Positions 12,291 to 24,467 are shown, counted from the first letter of the stretch. The stretch is 64,000 nucleotides of DNA from Oenanthe sinensis (GCA_028671895.1 CM053799.1:50407455-50471454); one strand, 5' to 3'. Program-made: numbers and translations. Notes: generated by a model not told the origin, from the letters alone.

Positions 12291-13048
12291 ACCCCTAACC
12301 TTCAGATTTTTGAAGGGGTACCCCTCCATCAAGGTGGTTCAGGTATTGTAGTACATAATTCTTCTCTCAACCCCTCTTCTGTAGGATTTTTGAGTGCACC
12401 CTCCAAATTGAGTGAAAAAAATTAATTGAGAGGCTGGCACTGGTCCAGGCAAAAGAAGAGGTAGATAAGTCTGTAGAGAGCCTGAGTGAAAATGAAAGAG
12501 TGGGTGCCCAACCCCACTGTGAGGATGAGAGAATAGGGTATCCTGAACCTAGCTTTACTTATTGACATCAAGATTTTCCAAAAAGTAGGTCAAATGAGTT
12601 GAAGCAGGGGATGGATGAAAATTCATTTTTTTTTTCAGAATTCACTTCCTTCAATTATCCAAAGAAGAAGCTTTCAAGGATGCTATTGTTGATATCACTG
12701 CTAATCAAACCAGACTCCAAACATCAGTCTCTGACTTAACCACAAAGGTTGATTCAGTGGTTGCAGCCCAGGCTACTTTCTCCACAGTCCCAGCACAGAT
12801 TCTTTTGGTTGTCACAGGTGGTGATGATGTCAAAAAGGGGGAGAAGAAAAGGGGAGAAGAAAGGTGATTTCTCCAAAATGGAATTAAAAGGAGGAGAGAT
12901 GGTGATAACTATCCTTGACAGATATGGTGATAAGAAATAATTTTTTTCTTTTTCCTTATGATTCTGTTATACTGTTCTAGATTAATTGTTTCACTCTTTA
13001 GTTTTGACATCATCAATCTTGATTTATGCTTCATTGCTTATAAAGCAT

Positions 13049-13062
13049 AAATAGGAGGAGAT
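13049..13062 (+). other. Polypurine tract of element B
   Basis: AATAGGAGGAGAT directly precedes the 3' LTR start TGTTAGG. This is the plus-strand priming site. Confidence 0.85.
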
Positions 13063-14061
13063 TGTTAGGAATATTTTCATTTGATGATGTACAAAATACT
13101 AGAACAGGATTTAGCATAGTTTGCCTGAAATAAGTCATCGATCGATAACTCATCAACGGATAAAGACCAATCGAGAAGTCATCGATGGATAGAGACCAAT
13201 CGAGAAGTCATCGATGGATAGAGACCAATCGAGAAGTCATCAACGGATAAATATCAATCGAGAGGTCATCAACGGATAAATATCAATCGAGAGGTCATCA
13301 ACGGATAAATATCAATCGAGAGGTCATCAACAAATATATATCGATCAATAGTCTGCAATGTTACTGTCATAAAAATGTTACTGTCATGCAAGCTACTGTC
13401 AAGAATGTTGTTGTCAGACAAGTTACTGTCATGAAAGTTGCTGTCAGGAATGTTGCTGTCAGACAAGTTACTGTCATGAAAGTTGCTGTCAGGAATGTTT
13501 GCTATCAGAGTTTATCTTCAGAGTTTAGTGAAGCCAGAATTTACAAGGTGATCAGAGTCTATACAGTTGAAGTTATATTTGGAAAGATGATCACAGGAAT
13601 GGAAAGTCTTTGAAGATCAAAACAAATATATTGCAGATACATTATGGAAAGGAAAGAAGATTTCAGGAGGAAGTTGTCAACTAATAATTAGGAATTCTAT
13701 TCCTATAATTCCGATTGTAATTTTACTTTCTGTTATTAGTTGATAGGTAGCTCTCTATATAAACTCTATGTAACCTAATTGTAAAGATGTCTCTGTTGGT
13801 GAAGGTCGAAGTCGAGAAGCACAATTGTCTTAGCATAGAGATAGAGAGAGTTGCTGTGATAACACAGAAGAAGCTGCTAGGGTTTGTGTACATCCTAGGA
13901 GAGATTTTGTATTCACTCGTCAATAATAAAAACAGTACTTATTCATATCTTTTTATTTAATCTTTGTTCTTAATTAATTCATATATTAAGTTGGTTTTAA
14001 TCAGGCAGAAAAAGGAACACAAGTATTCAGCCCCCCTTCTACTTATGCAACTGGGAAAACA
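13063..14061 (+). repeat. Element B 3' LTR
   Basis: This is the direct repeat of 2012-3006, starting TGTTAGGAATATT and ending AAAACA. Differences from the 5' copy are scattered substitutions and a few small indels (for example an extra AATT near 13975). The repeat arrays, the TATA box (13757-13763) and the U5 stem-loop are all conserved. The TSD AAAAC follows at 14062-14066. Confidence 0.93.
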
Positions 14062-14900
14062 AAAACTTAAGAATTCTTTTTCAAAACTTCTCTTTTAAAA
14101 AACTTTTCTTGAGGATAATTTTTCTCCAATCTCGAAATCTTTTATCCTCTCCCAAAATCTAGATTTAAATGTTTTATCTTTAAAAGCTTTTTCTCTCTAA
14201 ATTTTTCTTTTTAAAGTGGCAGAAACTTCGTGACTACTATTTTATTTAGAAAAATTGTTTTAACTTCAAGGTATCAATCACTTGTAAAATGATTTATTTT
14301 CAAATACTTGTTTCAATGTATGTTTCACATTGATTCATAGTACCAAAATAGTGATTGTTACTTTGAAGGCCTGGTACTGTATTGTTAAGCATTCATTCAC
14401 CCTAATTGTCATGTTTTTATTTAAAGTCGGGGATACTATCAGGTGGACGAAAATGATGTAAATCATAATTGCATTATGAGTCGGAAAATCATTATCTTCT
14501 ATCTGATAAGGATGTTTTGTAAAACTGTTTTCAAAACATACAGTGCTTAGGTTTAATGGAAAAGAGTCATTTTATTGAGATAAAATTTGGTAAGAGAGTT
14601 GAATTTCTTCTTTGGTGTAAATTCCCGCGTTTTATTATGGAAATTTTGCCTTATAAGAAATTCATAAGGGATAGAAACTTTTTTCTCTGATACTTTCGCG
14701 TTTTATTATGGGATAAGTATCTTAAAGAAAATTTCTATTGGTTTCATACTCTTAAATGATAAATCTTTAGAACCGACAAAACTCTTTTACTAAAAGTACT
14801 TCAATGCAATCCATTACCATTCCTTCTTATATTTTTCTTTCTCTTTGAGATGAAAAATATGTTTTGGAATGTTAAAGTGATTATCTTTTTATCTTATTTA
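14062..14900 (+). other. Element A spacer, continued after B
   Basis: No gene is present. The sequence matches 36380-37180 on the minus strand (element E). It contains a twice-repeated GCGTTTTATTATGG (near 14627 and 14697) and a hairpin GATACTT/AAGTATC around 14690-14722, continuing the fold-back character of 656-2011. Confidence 0.6.
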
Positions 14901-16740
14901 ATTGACTTTATACGTTTAGCCCACAGTGGCTACAAAAGCTGGCCAGGAGGTTGAAAACTCATCAATCTCTTACCCATGCCTTAATACCAAACACCGATTC
15001 ATCCACTTCCATATATTAACTCCTGGAGATATAAGGAACAAATGTTAGTTAGAGGTTGATAAGGGAGAAACTGCACTTGATGCAACAAATAAGGATGAAG
15101 TCGAAAGTGCACCCACAGCTCTACCTCCAGCGAAGTAAAGAAGTATATAAACTAAGGTAACTATAAGCTCATTTGTATCTTCTCACAAGGATGCAAAGCT
15201 GAAAAGGAAATAAAACTGTCTCTGGAATCATTCTCTCAACAAGATGAGTCCATTAAAATTCGCTCGTCAGCCAGAGCAACTTGTAATGAGTCAAGCACAC
15301 CACCGGCACTCACGCTGATGGTAAGCCTAAACAAATAAATTCTAGGAACACATTTCAAGACGTGCACAGTGAGAGGTATAGGCATTTAAACAAAATTCTC
15401 ATCATTGGGTTACGAGGGAAACGTAGACTCTAATTTGCCATTCATTACAATGTCTACTACGTCGCCCCTCCTGGAAGGAACATTTCCAGATCCTGAAAAG
15501 GAATGTCCACCTCCCATTTACGGAGAAGGTGTGAGGCAACTCCTTGATAGAACAAGGCAGGATTCCCAAAAAGATTTTAAAATCTTAGGATAATCCATCT
15601 CAAAGAGGTGAGGCTCCACTAGACAGTGATTTAGCAATTGCTATTGAGTCCGGTACTGAGACAGTACTTATGCATGATAGATCAAGAACACCTCTATAAG
15701 GCAATTCTTCATTTGATAGTGATTCAGTTCATTCTGATGAATCAGGTGTTGGGAATATATGAATTGACGGATTTCACTTGCAGGTACAGAAGACTATATT
15801 TGGAATGCAGAGTGAAAGTGAGAGAGAGAAGCATCTAAGTGAAAGTGAGGGAGAGATACACTTAAGTGAGAGATAGAGAGAGTAAGAGTGAAACACTTCA
15901 AAGTGCTCGTCACTTGAGTGTAAACACCAACAGAACGTAGTAGAAGTGAGGAAACCATAAGCCAAACACTTACCCTTGCTACTTCTAAAAGAAAAGTTAC
16001 TATATTTTTTCCGATCAACGACAGAGGAGAACCTTCTTTGGAAGACAAACCATTCAAAAATGGGCCATTGGAGGATTCCTCAACTAAGGGGGAGAAGTTA
16101 TAGGAAGATAAAGGGGTTCGTATCCTTAGGGGAAGATCCTTATAAAAAGGGGTTCGTATCCTTGGGAAAAGTTAATATCCTTAGGGGGAGATTTTAGACA
16201 AGAAAAAGAAGAAAATCTTATCTTCTGATCCTGAGGGGAAACAACAGAATATGGGAGAATCAAGAAACTGTATCATATACTTGAAAGGAGTTGTCAGTAG
16301 AGGATTCCTAATCCAAGTGGGAAGAACAGAAAAGAATTGACTATTCCATTGATTATCTAAAGGGAGAAGAAGAATAAGAAGGAGAATCACATTCTAAGGG
16401 GGAGAACATTATTTGAGCTATGTTATGTGTTCTATTGAAGACGTACCCAAGAATATTGATTCTTATGAAGCTCTGTTCATGATAAGTTCTTTAAGTTCAA
16501 ACTATGAAGGATTTTAAAGCAGAGAGAGCTCAAACAGACAAAAATGAAGATGATACAACTTGAATATCAGTTCAGTGTTAGAGGAACAAACATCTTTCAT
16601 TTCAATTACACAAGAATTCTGGAAATGCATAATCTGATCCAGAAAAACCAGTAGCATTATTTACAAGTCTCGGAGGATTACTTTTTCTAGTTGTTAGTTG
16701 AGTTATCCTCTCTATGAGATTTGTTTGCTAAGTTTAACAA
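14901..16740 (+). pseudogene. Element A ORF2 remnant
   Basis: This is a decayed envelope-like ORF2. Around 14930-15130 the DNA matches the segment of element H ORF2 near 53380-53420 (the EAGNELGNPP region) and the inverted copy in E at 36142-36354. Later parts match E at 34500-36100. Stops and frameshifts are frequent and no frame exceeds about 75 codons. Several G-rich polypurine-like tracts lie in its 3' third. Confidence 0.6.
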
Positions 16741-16756
16741 TCAAATAGGGGGAGAT
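16084..16756 (+). other. Cluster of polypurine tracts, element A
   Basis: AGGGGGAGA-type tracts recur near 16084, 16174, 16395 and finally 16746-16756 (AATAGGGGGAGAT), which abuts the 3' LTR. Multiple polypurine tracts ahead of the 3' LTR are a known Sirevirus trait. The last one is the functional position. Confidence 0.75.
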
Positions 16757-17491
16757 TGTTGGTGATTACGAAGCTGTATGAATAGTAATCGTGATAACTC
16801 AACACCAGAACAGGACAAGTAAATAATACTACGCCTACACAGAAATCAAGAAGAAATGAAGACAAGGCAAATACAGTGAATCAAGACATTAGAAGAAGTT
16901 TTGAAGTCTACTACAAGTCACTGAAAGAAGTTTATTAATATGTTTATGCTTCAGTGAAGAATAATGATTGAAGACTTTCAGGGTTTCAGAAGTGTTGAAG
17001 ATTCAATATAGAAGTACCACAAGAAGATTTCAGTGTAAAAGCATTGATTGAAGATAGACAGTGTTTGAAGCATAGGAATCTAGAAAGGTGAAGACAAAGG
17101 TTAAAGAAGACAGCTGCAGTCTTGAAGTTTTACTCACTGAAAGAAGTTCAGTATTGTGTTCAAATGTCAGTGAAGAACAGAGAATGAAGTATTCAAGATT
17201 GTAGTAATGAAGATGTTGTCGAAGTACCAGAAAATATTCTAGTGAAGTTACAGTGTTTATTAACAGTCAATGTTCAAAGCAATAAAGAACTGCAACCTTC
17301 ATGTCAATTGATTTAATTGAGAATATGAAGATCAATACAGTGTTAATCACTTGTGAACCAGACCAGTGCACTAAGTGTCAACACAAAGGATTTGATTAAC
17401 ATGTTCATTATACAAGAAGAATTGACAGAAGACAAGTGAGCAAAGATTTAACAGCAGTTTGAATTTACTCCAAGTCATTGTACATGGTGAA

Positions 17492-18100
17492 GAATTCGAT
17501 ACCAAGATATACATGGTGAAGAATTCGACACCAAGGCATACTTAGTGAAGAAATCGACACCAAGCATTACATGGTGAAGAAATCGACACTAAGTCATACA
17601 TGGTGAAGAAAATTAACACCTAGTAATTCTGTGCTTTAAGTGTTAACCAAGTGTGGAGAATTCGATACATAGGAAAACTATGTATAGAATTCGACACCTA
17701 GCTTAGTGAAATTACTAAGGCAAGTACATCAAGGAAAAACTCGACACCCAGCCATACAGTGAAGTAAATTCGACACCTAGGTTTGTTGAAGTGTTCAAGG
17801 CATGTTCAAGGAAAGAATTCGACACCTAGTGAATACAGGGTATATAATTCGACACATAGACTTAAAATCTATCCAGGCATGTTCCATGGAGTAAAACTCG
17901 ACACCTAGCTATACAAGGTCTCAGAATTCGACACCCACCTATTTATGTTCAAGGCAATTACATGTAACTGTAGAATTTGACACACAGGAATATTTTCTAA
18001 GGTAAAGTACAAGGAATCAAAATTCGACACCTAGAATATATCCACGGGATTCTCAAAGTCAACTCAAGTCAACATACAGGGGGAGAAGAATTCGACACTC
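17492..18100 (+). repeat. TTCGACACC array in A 3' LTR
   Basis: About sixteen copies of (GAA)TTCGACACC(TAG or AAG) occur, 25-50 bp apart, all in the same orientation. Variants include AAATCGACACC, AACTCGACACC and TTCGATACC. Early units also share TACATGGTGAAG. The array ends 30-40 bp before the TATA box, the position of an upstream enhancer array. I see no hairpin potential, unlike the GGCGCC arrays of E and H. Confidence 0.85.
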
Positions 18101-18133
18101 ACAACTGTAGTTCAATTATTGAAAAGTCTACAC

Positions 18134-18141
18134 TATAAATA
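18134..18141 (+). promoter_or_regulatory. TATA box of A 3' LTR
   Basis: TATAAATA directly follows the TTCGACACC array. In this LTR copy, transcription would read out into element D's gag. Confidence 0.75.
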
Positions 18142-18657
18142 AATGAATCTAATTCATTTGGTGTGTGTGTGTGTGAAAATATACACACAGAAGCAAAGAG
18201 ATACAGAGAGAAACAGAAGCCGGAGAAGAAGAGATACAAAGCTATACACCTACCTTCTTCACCGGTGTTTTATAATCTAGCCGGTTCATTTTGTTGTAAA
18301 TCTATAGGGCTATTATAAAGCACTCTGCGTTAGATTGATTTCCTATTGTTCATTCATATATCTATATTTTATAATAGGATTCAGTCATATCTCTTTGTAG
18401 AAGCAAAGAACTCTGTTCTTTGGAAGCTAGTTATTCATTTAACTGGGTGTAGCAAAACCTCAGGGATTAATACGAAAGTAATATTCCCCGAAACCTGTCT
18501 CATTTAATTACTTGCTAATTTTCCAGATCTATACTGTTTATTCATAAAAAGAGAAAATTAGTAAGCCAGCCTCCTAAACACTACAAGGACTCGAACCACT
18601 AACCGAACTCTAAATTATATATCCGCAAAAGATTCGAAAGAATTTTTTAATTTAGTG

Positions 18658-18689
18658 AGTATCGTATTCAACCCCCCTTCTACGATACT
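18658..18689 (+). other. U5 stem-loop, element A
   Basis: AGTATCGTA (18658-18666) pairs perfectly with TACGATACT (18681-18689) around a 14-nt loop with CCCCCC. It lies 14 bp before the LTR end. Confidence 0.8.
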
Positions 18690-18732
18690 TTCGGGACCTA
18701 ACAGTTGACCTATAAACATTACAAAGATCAAA

Positions 18733-21211
18733 ATGAGTTCCCAGAAACTTAATAACATCAAGATTCCTCCATTTGATAGAGAACACTACATACTATGGAA
18801 AAAGAAAATGCTCACATTCATCAAGACTGTAAACTACATGTATCCTGAGATGTTGAAGAATGGACCTTTCATGCCTGTGACACTAGTTCCTGAAACAACT
18901 AGTGGCTCAGAGGTAATATCAGCTACATGGGTACCAAAAGATCTATCTCAGTACAATGACACTGAAAGAGAGAAAGTTGTTCTTGACAACAGTCTGATGT
19001 TCATACTGATTGACTCTCTAGATATGGTCATGTATAGCAATGTTGTCAATTGCACCACTTGCAAGTACATTTGGGAAACCATAGAGCTACTATGTGAAGG
19101 CACAGTGGAAGTGAGAGAAAACCAAAGATAACTGTTAGTCTCACAATATGAAGCTTTTATGTCAAAACTAAATGAAGGCATAATTGAGGTCTTTAAAAGG
19201 TTCAATAGACTAATCAATGAATTACAGTTACATGGAAAAGTTTATGAGACAAAAGAAAAGAACTTGAAGTTTTTGTTGACTCTTCCTGAGCACTTGGAGC
19301 ACAAAATTGCTGCTATTAGAGAAGGAAGGAATCTAACAAAACTTCTTTTAGAAACTCTGTATGGGATATTGAAAACCTATGAATTAGAGTTTCTTCAGAA
19401 GAAATTCATTCAAGCAAACAGAGGTAAAATGGAAAATGTCTCTAATGCCTTGATTGTCAAAGAACCTGTGAAGATAGAAATGGTTGGTACAAGTCAAAAG
19501 CTGAAAATTGAAGAGATTGTAGAAGAGGATAAGGAATCTGTCAAAGTTGAATTTGATAAAGATGAGTTCTACACTATTGAGGATCTTGAGAGCATGGACA
19601 ACAAATCCATGACTTTTATGGCTAAAATTTTTGGAAACTTGAGGTTCAAGAAAAATAAAAGCTTTAAGCCAAAACCAAACTTTGGCTCCTCAAATAAAGG
19701 CAAGACTCCTAGAAGCAGTTTTAAAGGAGGCTATAAGACTGGAACTATTGAAAGATAAAAAATAAGGTGTTATAACTGTGATGAACTGGGACAGTTTGCC
19801 ATTGAGTGTAGAAAGCCAAAAGCAGTCAAGAAGGACAAAGACTACGTGGAGTTGGAAGCCAAGTATGAAGCCCTGTTAAAAAAGCAAACTAGTAGAGCTT
19901 ACATTGCAGAAGGGAAGTGTTGTGATGACACTGATGAGGATGAAGAAGAAGAGTATGAGAACTTGGTACTCATGGCCAAATCAGATGAAGGAGCATCAAC
20001 TTCAACAAGTCAGGTACCAATCCTAACCTCTATTGACATGTAAAACTCTGAATATAAGAAAACTGTTGAAGAATTGAGCACTGAGATGTTTAACATACAT
20101 ACCAGCATGACTGCAGCTTATGAAGAAATTAGTAGATTGTTGAAAGCTAATGATGAACTATCTGTTAAGAATAAAAATCTAGAATTATCTGTGGTTAACA
20201 TGCAATCCATGAAACAAGAGAATGAGTACTTAAAGAATAAGATTACTTGCTTAGAACAGATTGAGAAGTTCTTAAGGGATCAAATTGCTGAGAATGAACT
20301 GAAAATAAAATCTTATCAAAACTCATTTACAGTTCTACAAGAGTTTCATGAGAAATACGAGGAAAATTCTAAGGTTGGAAGTTGGGTTTGACCATGAAAC
20401 TCTTAAAAAGAAAAAGTCTATATCAATAAAAGACAAGAAAACTGAATTCCCTGGTAATCCTCACATTTTGAAAAATGTTGATGCTCCAATTTTTAAAAAG
20501 GCAACTGTTGAGTTTGATAAAGCAAGTATGGTCATCAAATAACAGTTAAATGATGAGGATGAGCTAGAAGCTAAGAAGAATGTGCCTTATGTTGATGTAG
20601 AAGAACCAATGGTCAAGGCCAAGTCCACACCTGTTAAACTTGAAAGAAAGGAACCTGTCCAGATAAATGAAACTGTTCATTCTAAAAAGAAAAAGGAAAA
20701 TAGAAATGGTAAAGTAGGCATTAACAAACATAACAACTATGCACATGTTCACAATGCTCCTAGGAAGATTTGTAAAAACTGTGGATCAATAAATCACCTT
20801 ACTTATGTGTGCAAGAAACCTGTTATTGATAATGCTGAATTTGTTGTGGATATGTTAAACCTTTGATGCATGATAATAAAAAATTTTGTGACAAATTTGA
20901 TTGTATGCCATGCAACTTGAATGTGATGAATACTTGTTTTAGGTTAAGGAAACAGTTTGTTGAAGGATGTATCAGTCAAAATTTAAACAACAAAACTGCT
21001 AGGCCTAAATCTGCTAGTCCAATCAAAGGAAGAAAACACTCCATGTCACCTAGAAATGTATCTAGCTCAGGAGACACTAACCAAGCTAGGAATCAAAACT
21101 AGAAAAAGGAAATTATGCATGATAAAGTGACTAGGACTGCTAATAAGAAAAATGACATTCATATGACTAAGCATAAATGACCCAACCTAGTTTGGGTACC
21201 AAAGAAAACAT
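18733..21211 (+). pseudogene. gag: Element D gag (multiple stops and frameshifts)
   Basis: This is a Sirevirus gag starting at ATG 18733 (MSSQKLNN). One frame persists to about 20390 with stops at 19129-19131, 19756-19758 and 20041-20043. The frame changes near 20370-20390 and again near 20840-20865, with another stop at 20540-20542. The first zinc knuckle (about 19773-19811) has its His changed to Gln. The second (about 20770-20812, CKNCGSINHLTYVC) is intact. A coiled coil lies around 20074-20380. The end, NLVWVPKKT then TGA at 21209-21211, matches the family's gag terminus. It is non-functional. Confidence 0.88.
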
Positions 21212-21224
21212 GATATTATTTTGA

Positions 21225-24200
21225 TTGCAGGACACAGGTAAGATGAAGAAGGTTATGTGGATCTTGGACAGTGGATGTTCAAGGCACATGACTGGTGACA
21301 AAGCCCTGTTGTTACAATTCGAGGAAGAGGTTGGCCCAATGGTGACCTTTGGAGACAATAACATTGGTTTCACTATGGGATATGGAAAATTGATTTATGG
21401 AAATGTTGTCATTGAAGATGTAGCTTTGGTAAATGGTTTGAAGCACAATTTATTGAGCATCACTCAATTCTGCAACAAAGACTTGAAGGTGGAGTTTGAT
21501 AAAGAAATGTGTCTCATATCACACAGAAAAACCAAAGAAATTGCTCTTCAAGGAGTAAGAAAAAGAAGCATGTTTATAGCAGATTTAGACACTGCAAGCA
21601 AGGATAAAATATGTTGTTTCTACACCAAATCTTCTGAAAGTGAAAGTTGGCTTTGACACAATAGACTGTCTCACTAGAACTTCAAGAATCTCAATTCTCT
21701 AGTCAAAAGAGAATTGGTAAAGGACTTGCCCTCACTTGAATTCTGCATAGAAGGACTGTGTGAGGCATGCTAAAAAGCAAAAATGAAGAGGTCAAGTCAT
21801 AGAAGTAAAGAATTCACCTCAATCACAAAGCCTCTACAATTAATTCACATGGATCTGTTTGGACTAGTAAATGTTATGTTAATGTCCAAGAAGAGATATG
21901 CACTTGTCATGGTTGATGACTTTTCCAAATACACATGGGTGGAATTCCTGCACTTAAAAGATGAAGCTCTTGAGCTTATCATTGAAAAATTAAAGAGATT
22001 GGATAAAGGCCCAACACCCGTTGTGGCTTTAAGGAGTGACAATGGAACAAAGTTCAAAAATGCTACATTAAGTGAATTCTACAAAGAAAATGGAATTACA
22101 TACCAATTCTCATCTCCAAGAACTCCACAACAAAATGGAGTTAAAAGGAAAAATAGGACTTTAATTGAAGCTGCAAGAACCATGTTAGCAGAAGCTAGTC
22201 TACCACAAACTTTTGGGCTGAAGCTGTCAGGACTGCATGTTACACTAAAAACAGGAAACTCATCACAAAACCTGTTGGAAAGACTCCTTATCACATCATG
22301 ACAAACAGAAGACCATCTGTCAAGCATATGCATGTGTTTGGAGTAAAATGCTTTGTTCTCAAAGATGATGTTGATCATCTAGGAAAATTTGAAGCCAAAG
22401 CATATGAATGAATCTTTGTAGGATACTCCTTGGACAAGATTGTCTATAGAGTATATGTGATTGATAAAAAAAAGTGATGGAAAGCACAAATGTGACTTTT
22501 GATGACTTCAAGTTTCCTGTCATGAGTCTTGAACGAGAAAACTGTGACACCTTGAGATTTGAAAATGAAATGGAAGTGGAATGGAAGCGGAAGTATCTGA
22601 AAATGAAAAAGATGACAATGCACATGAAGGCTCACATGTAGAAATTTCACATGGTACAAATGAAGAGAGACATACTGAGGATTTCAGTCACATTCAACTT
22701 GGGAAATCTCCACACAACCCTAGCATTCATTCAGGGGGAGCTTCTGAAGGATCAACAACAAATATAAACAACTCAAATCAGGAAGAAACAAGTTCAAATG
22801 CAAGAGGTGTAACTCATGAAACAAAATGGAATAGAGCTCACACTGCAGATCAAATTATTGGAAATCCTGATGAAAGTGTGAGAACAAGAAGGGCAACCAT
22901 AAATGAATGCTTGTATGCTTGTTTTCTTTCTCAAAATGAACCTAAAAAGATTGAAGATGCATTGTTGGATCCAGACTGGATTGTTGCCATGCAGGAAGAG
23001 CTAAATCAATTTAAGAGTAACAATGTTTGTGAATTAGTGCCACCTCCAAAAGATAGATTAATTATTGGCACTAAATGGGTTTATAGAAACAAAATGGATG
23101 AACATGGAATTGTCATAAGAAATAAGGCAAGGTTGGTGGCAAAAAGATATTCACAAGAAGAAGGCTTTGACTATGATGAGACTTTTGCTCATGTTGCAAG
23201 ACTAGAGGCAATAAGAATTTTTTTAGCATTTGTAGCACTTTCAAATTTCAAAGTCTATCAAATGGATGTCAAAAGTGTATTTTTAAATGGTGAATTGGAA
23301 GAAGAGATTTATGTACAACAACTACATGGCTTTGAAGATTCCAAATTTCCTGATTTTTTCTACAGACTTCTCAAAGCATTGTATGATCTCAAAAAAGCCC
23401 CTAAAGCATGATATAACACTCTGTCAAAGTTTCTACTGGAAAATCAATTTATTAGAGGAACAATTGATAAAACTCTCTTTTACAAGAAGCATGGTGAGGA
23501 CATAATCCTAGTTCAAATGTATGTGGATGATATCATTTTTGGCTCTATAAATGAAAAGTCGTGTCAAAGATTTTCTAAACTCATGCAAAGTGAATTTGAA
23601 ATGAGCATGATGAGAGAGCTCAATTATTTTCTAGGCCTTCAAATAAGTCAAAGAACAGATGGTATCTTCATAAGTCAAACAAAGTACATTAATGACTTGC
23701 TCAAAAGGTTTGATATGCAAGATTGCTCACCTGCAAAAACTCCAATGTCTACAGCTATCAAACTTGATGAAGATAAGAAAGGCAAGAATGTAGATATGAA
23801 GACTTATAGAGGAATGATTGGATCTCTACTCTATTTAACAGCTAGTAGGCCAGACATTTTGTTCTCTACATGTTTGTGTGCAAGGTTTCAGGCCAATCCA
23901 AAGAAATCTCATCTCATTAATGTCAAAAGAATCCTGAGATATCTGAAAGGAACAACACAGATGGGATTGTGGTACCCAAAGGAAACAAGATTCAACCTAG
24001 TTAGATATTCTGATGCTGATTTTACTGGATGCAGAGTAGATAGAAAGAGCACATCTGGAAACTGTCAATTCATTGGACAGAGATTGGTGTCATGGTATAT
24101 CAAGAAGGAACAATCAGTTTCAACTTCCACAGCTGAGGCTGAATATATAGCTGATGGGAGTTGTTGTGCTCAAGTGTTTTGGATAAGAAATCAGTTAAGG

Positions 24201-24467
24201 GACTATGGACTAGTTTTAGAGAGAATTCCTATCATGTGTGACAATACTAGTGCAATATCCATTGTTGCAAATCCGGTAAACCATTCAAAGACAAAGCACA
24301 TTGATGTAAGGTACTATTTCATAAGGGAACATGTAGAAAATGGTGTGATTGAATTATTCTATTTTCCTACACAAAAACAGTTGACTGGTATATTTACTAA
24401 ACCACTAGATGAAGCCACCTTCAACAGGTTGGTTAATGAGATTGGAATGCTAAATTCTTCAACTTAA
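21225..24467 (+). pseudogene. pol: Element D pol (integrase catalytic Glu lost)
   Basis: Domains in order: protease (WILDSGCSRHMTGD near 21258), integrase (zinc finger near 21654-21770, core 21850-22200), RT and RNase H (22581-24467). Stops: TGA 21654-21656 and TGA 23409-23411, each replacing a conserved Trp codon (TGG to TGA), plus TAG 21675-21677 and TAA 21771-21773. Frame changes occur near 22215 and at an A-run near 22465. In the integrase, both Asp positions (HMDLFG, RSDNGTKF) are present. The third catalytic residue is gone because the family's GVVERKNR reads GVKRKNR here after a small deletion. The RT keeps YVDDIIFG (about 23517). RNase H keeps DADFTG, STAEAEYIADG and CDNTSAI. Confidence 0.92.

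Larger units (their letters stand above)
8781..12940 (+). pseudogene. Element B ORF2, interrupted by solo LTR C
   Basis: One frame is open from 8781 to 10747 apart from stops at 9225-9227, 10008-10010 and 10401-10403. It resumes in phase after the solo LTR at 12296 and continues, with stops and a frame change near 12418, to about 12940. No upstream ATG is visible. The start is a tandem (L)NSDE repeat encoded by AACTCTGATGA units. The protein is acidic, with a basic patch (VVKRRRL) and Glu/Ser-rich runs; the middle (9700-10300) looks helical. I see no convincing similarity to the ORF2 of elements D or H, so it may be only the C-terminal part, or a different protein. Sirevirus ORF2 proteins are usually called envelope-like, but no signal peptide or membrane segment is evident here. 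Confidence 0.65.
2012..14061 (+). mobile_element. Element B: complete Sirevirus-like copia element nested in A
   Basis: This element has both LTRs (995 and 999 bp), a primer-binding site, gag, pol, ORF2 and a polypurine tract. It carries a perfect 5-bp TSD, AAAAC, at 2007-2011 and 14062-14066. The uninterrupted target is visible in the inverted relative E near 37160-37180, where the flanks run together without the insert. Gag has one in-frame TAG, pol one TAA and ORF2 three stops before the solo LTR (element C) that interrupts it. The LTRs differ by roughly twenty substitutions counted by eye, so the insertion is moderately young but not recent. It is non-autonomous as it stands. Confidence 0.93.
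1..18703 (+). mobile_element. Element A: old Sirevirus-like copia, 5' part outside window
   Basis: This is the 3' part of a plus-strand Ty1/copia element. It enters at the left edge inside a decayed reverse transcriptase/RNase H and continues through a long AT-rich spacer and a decayed ORF2. It then has G-rich polypurine tracts and ends with a 3' LTR at 16757-18703. It is split by element B at 2012-14061. A close inverted relative (element E, 34482-41900) aligns with it on both sides of B, which proves that 1-2011 and 14062 onward were once contiguous. All reading frames are broken, so the copy is old. Directly after the LTR comes the leader of element D, so A most likely inserted between D's primer site and gag start. 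The matching TSD and A's 5' half would lie left of the window. Confidence 0.85.
16757..18703 (+). repeat. Element A 3' LTR
   Basis: The LTR starts TGTTGGTGATTACG and ends GGGACCTAACA (1947 bp). Its first roughly 600 bp and last roughly 500 bp match the LTRs of element E. The centre (about 17390-18120) is unrelated to E and consists of a TTCGACACC repeat array. A TATA box lies at 18134-18141, a (GT)n run near 18160-18176, and a perfect 9-bp U5 stem-loop at 18658-18689. The 5' LTR is outside the window. Confidence 0.88.

Noticed and set aside
16757..18703. This LTR as the 5' LTR of element D
   Set aside because: It is directly preceded by A's polypurine tract and matches E's LTR ends, while D's own 3' LTR (45451) starts and continues with different sequence.
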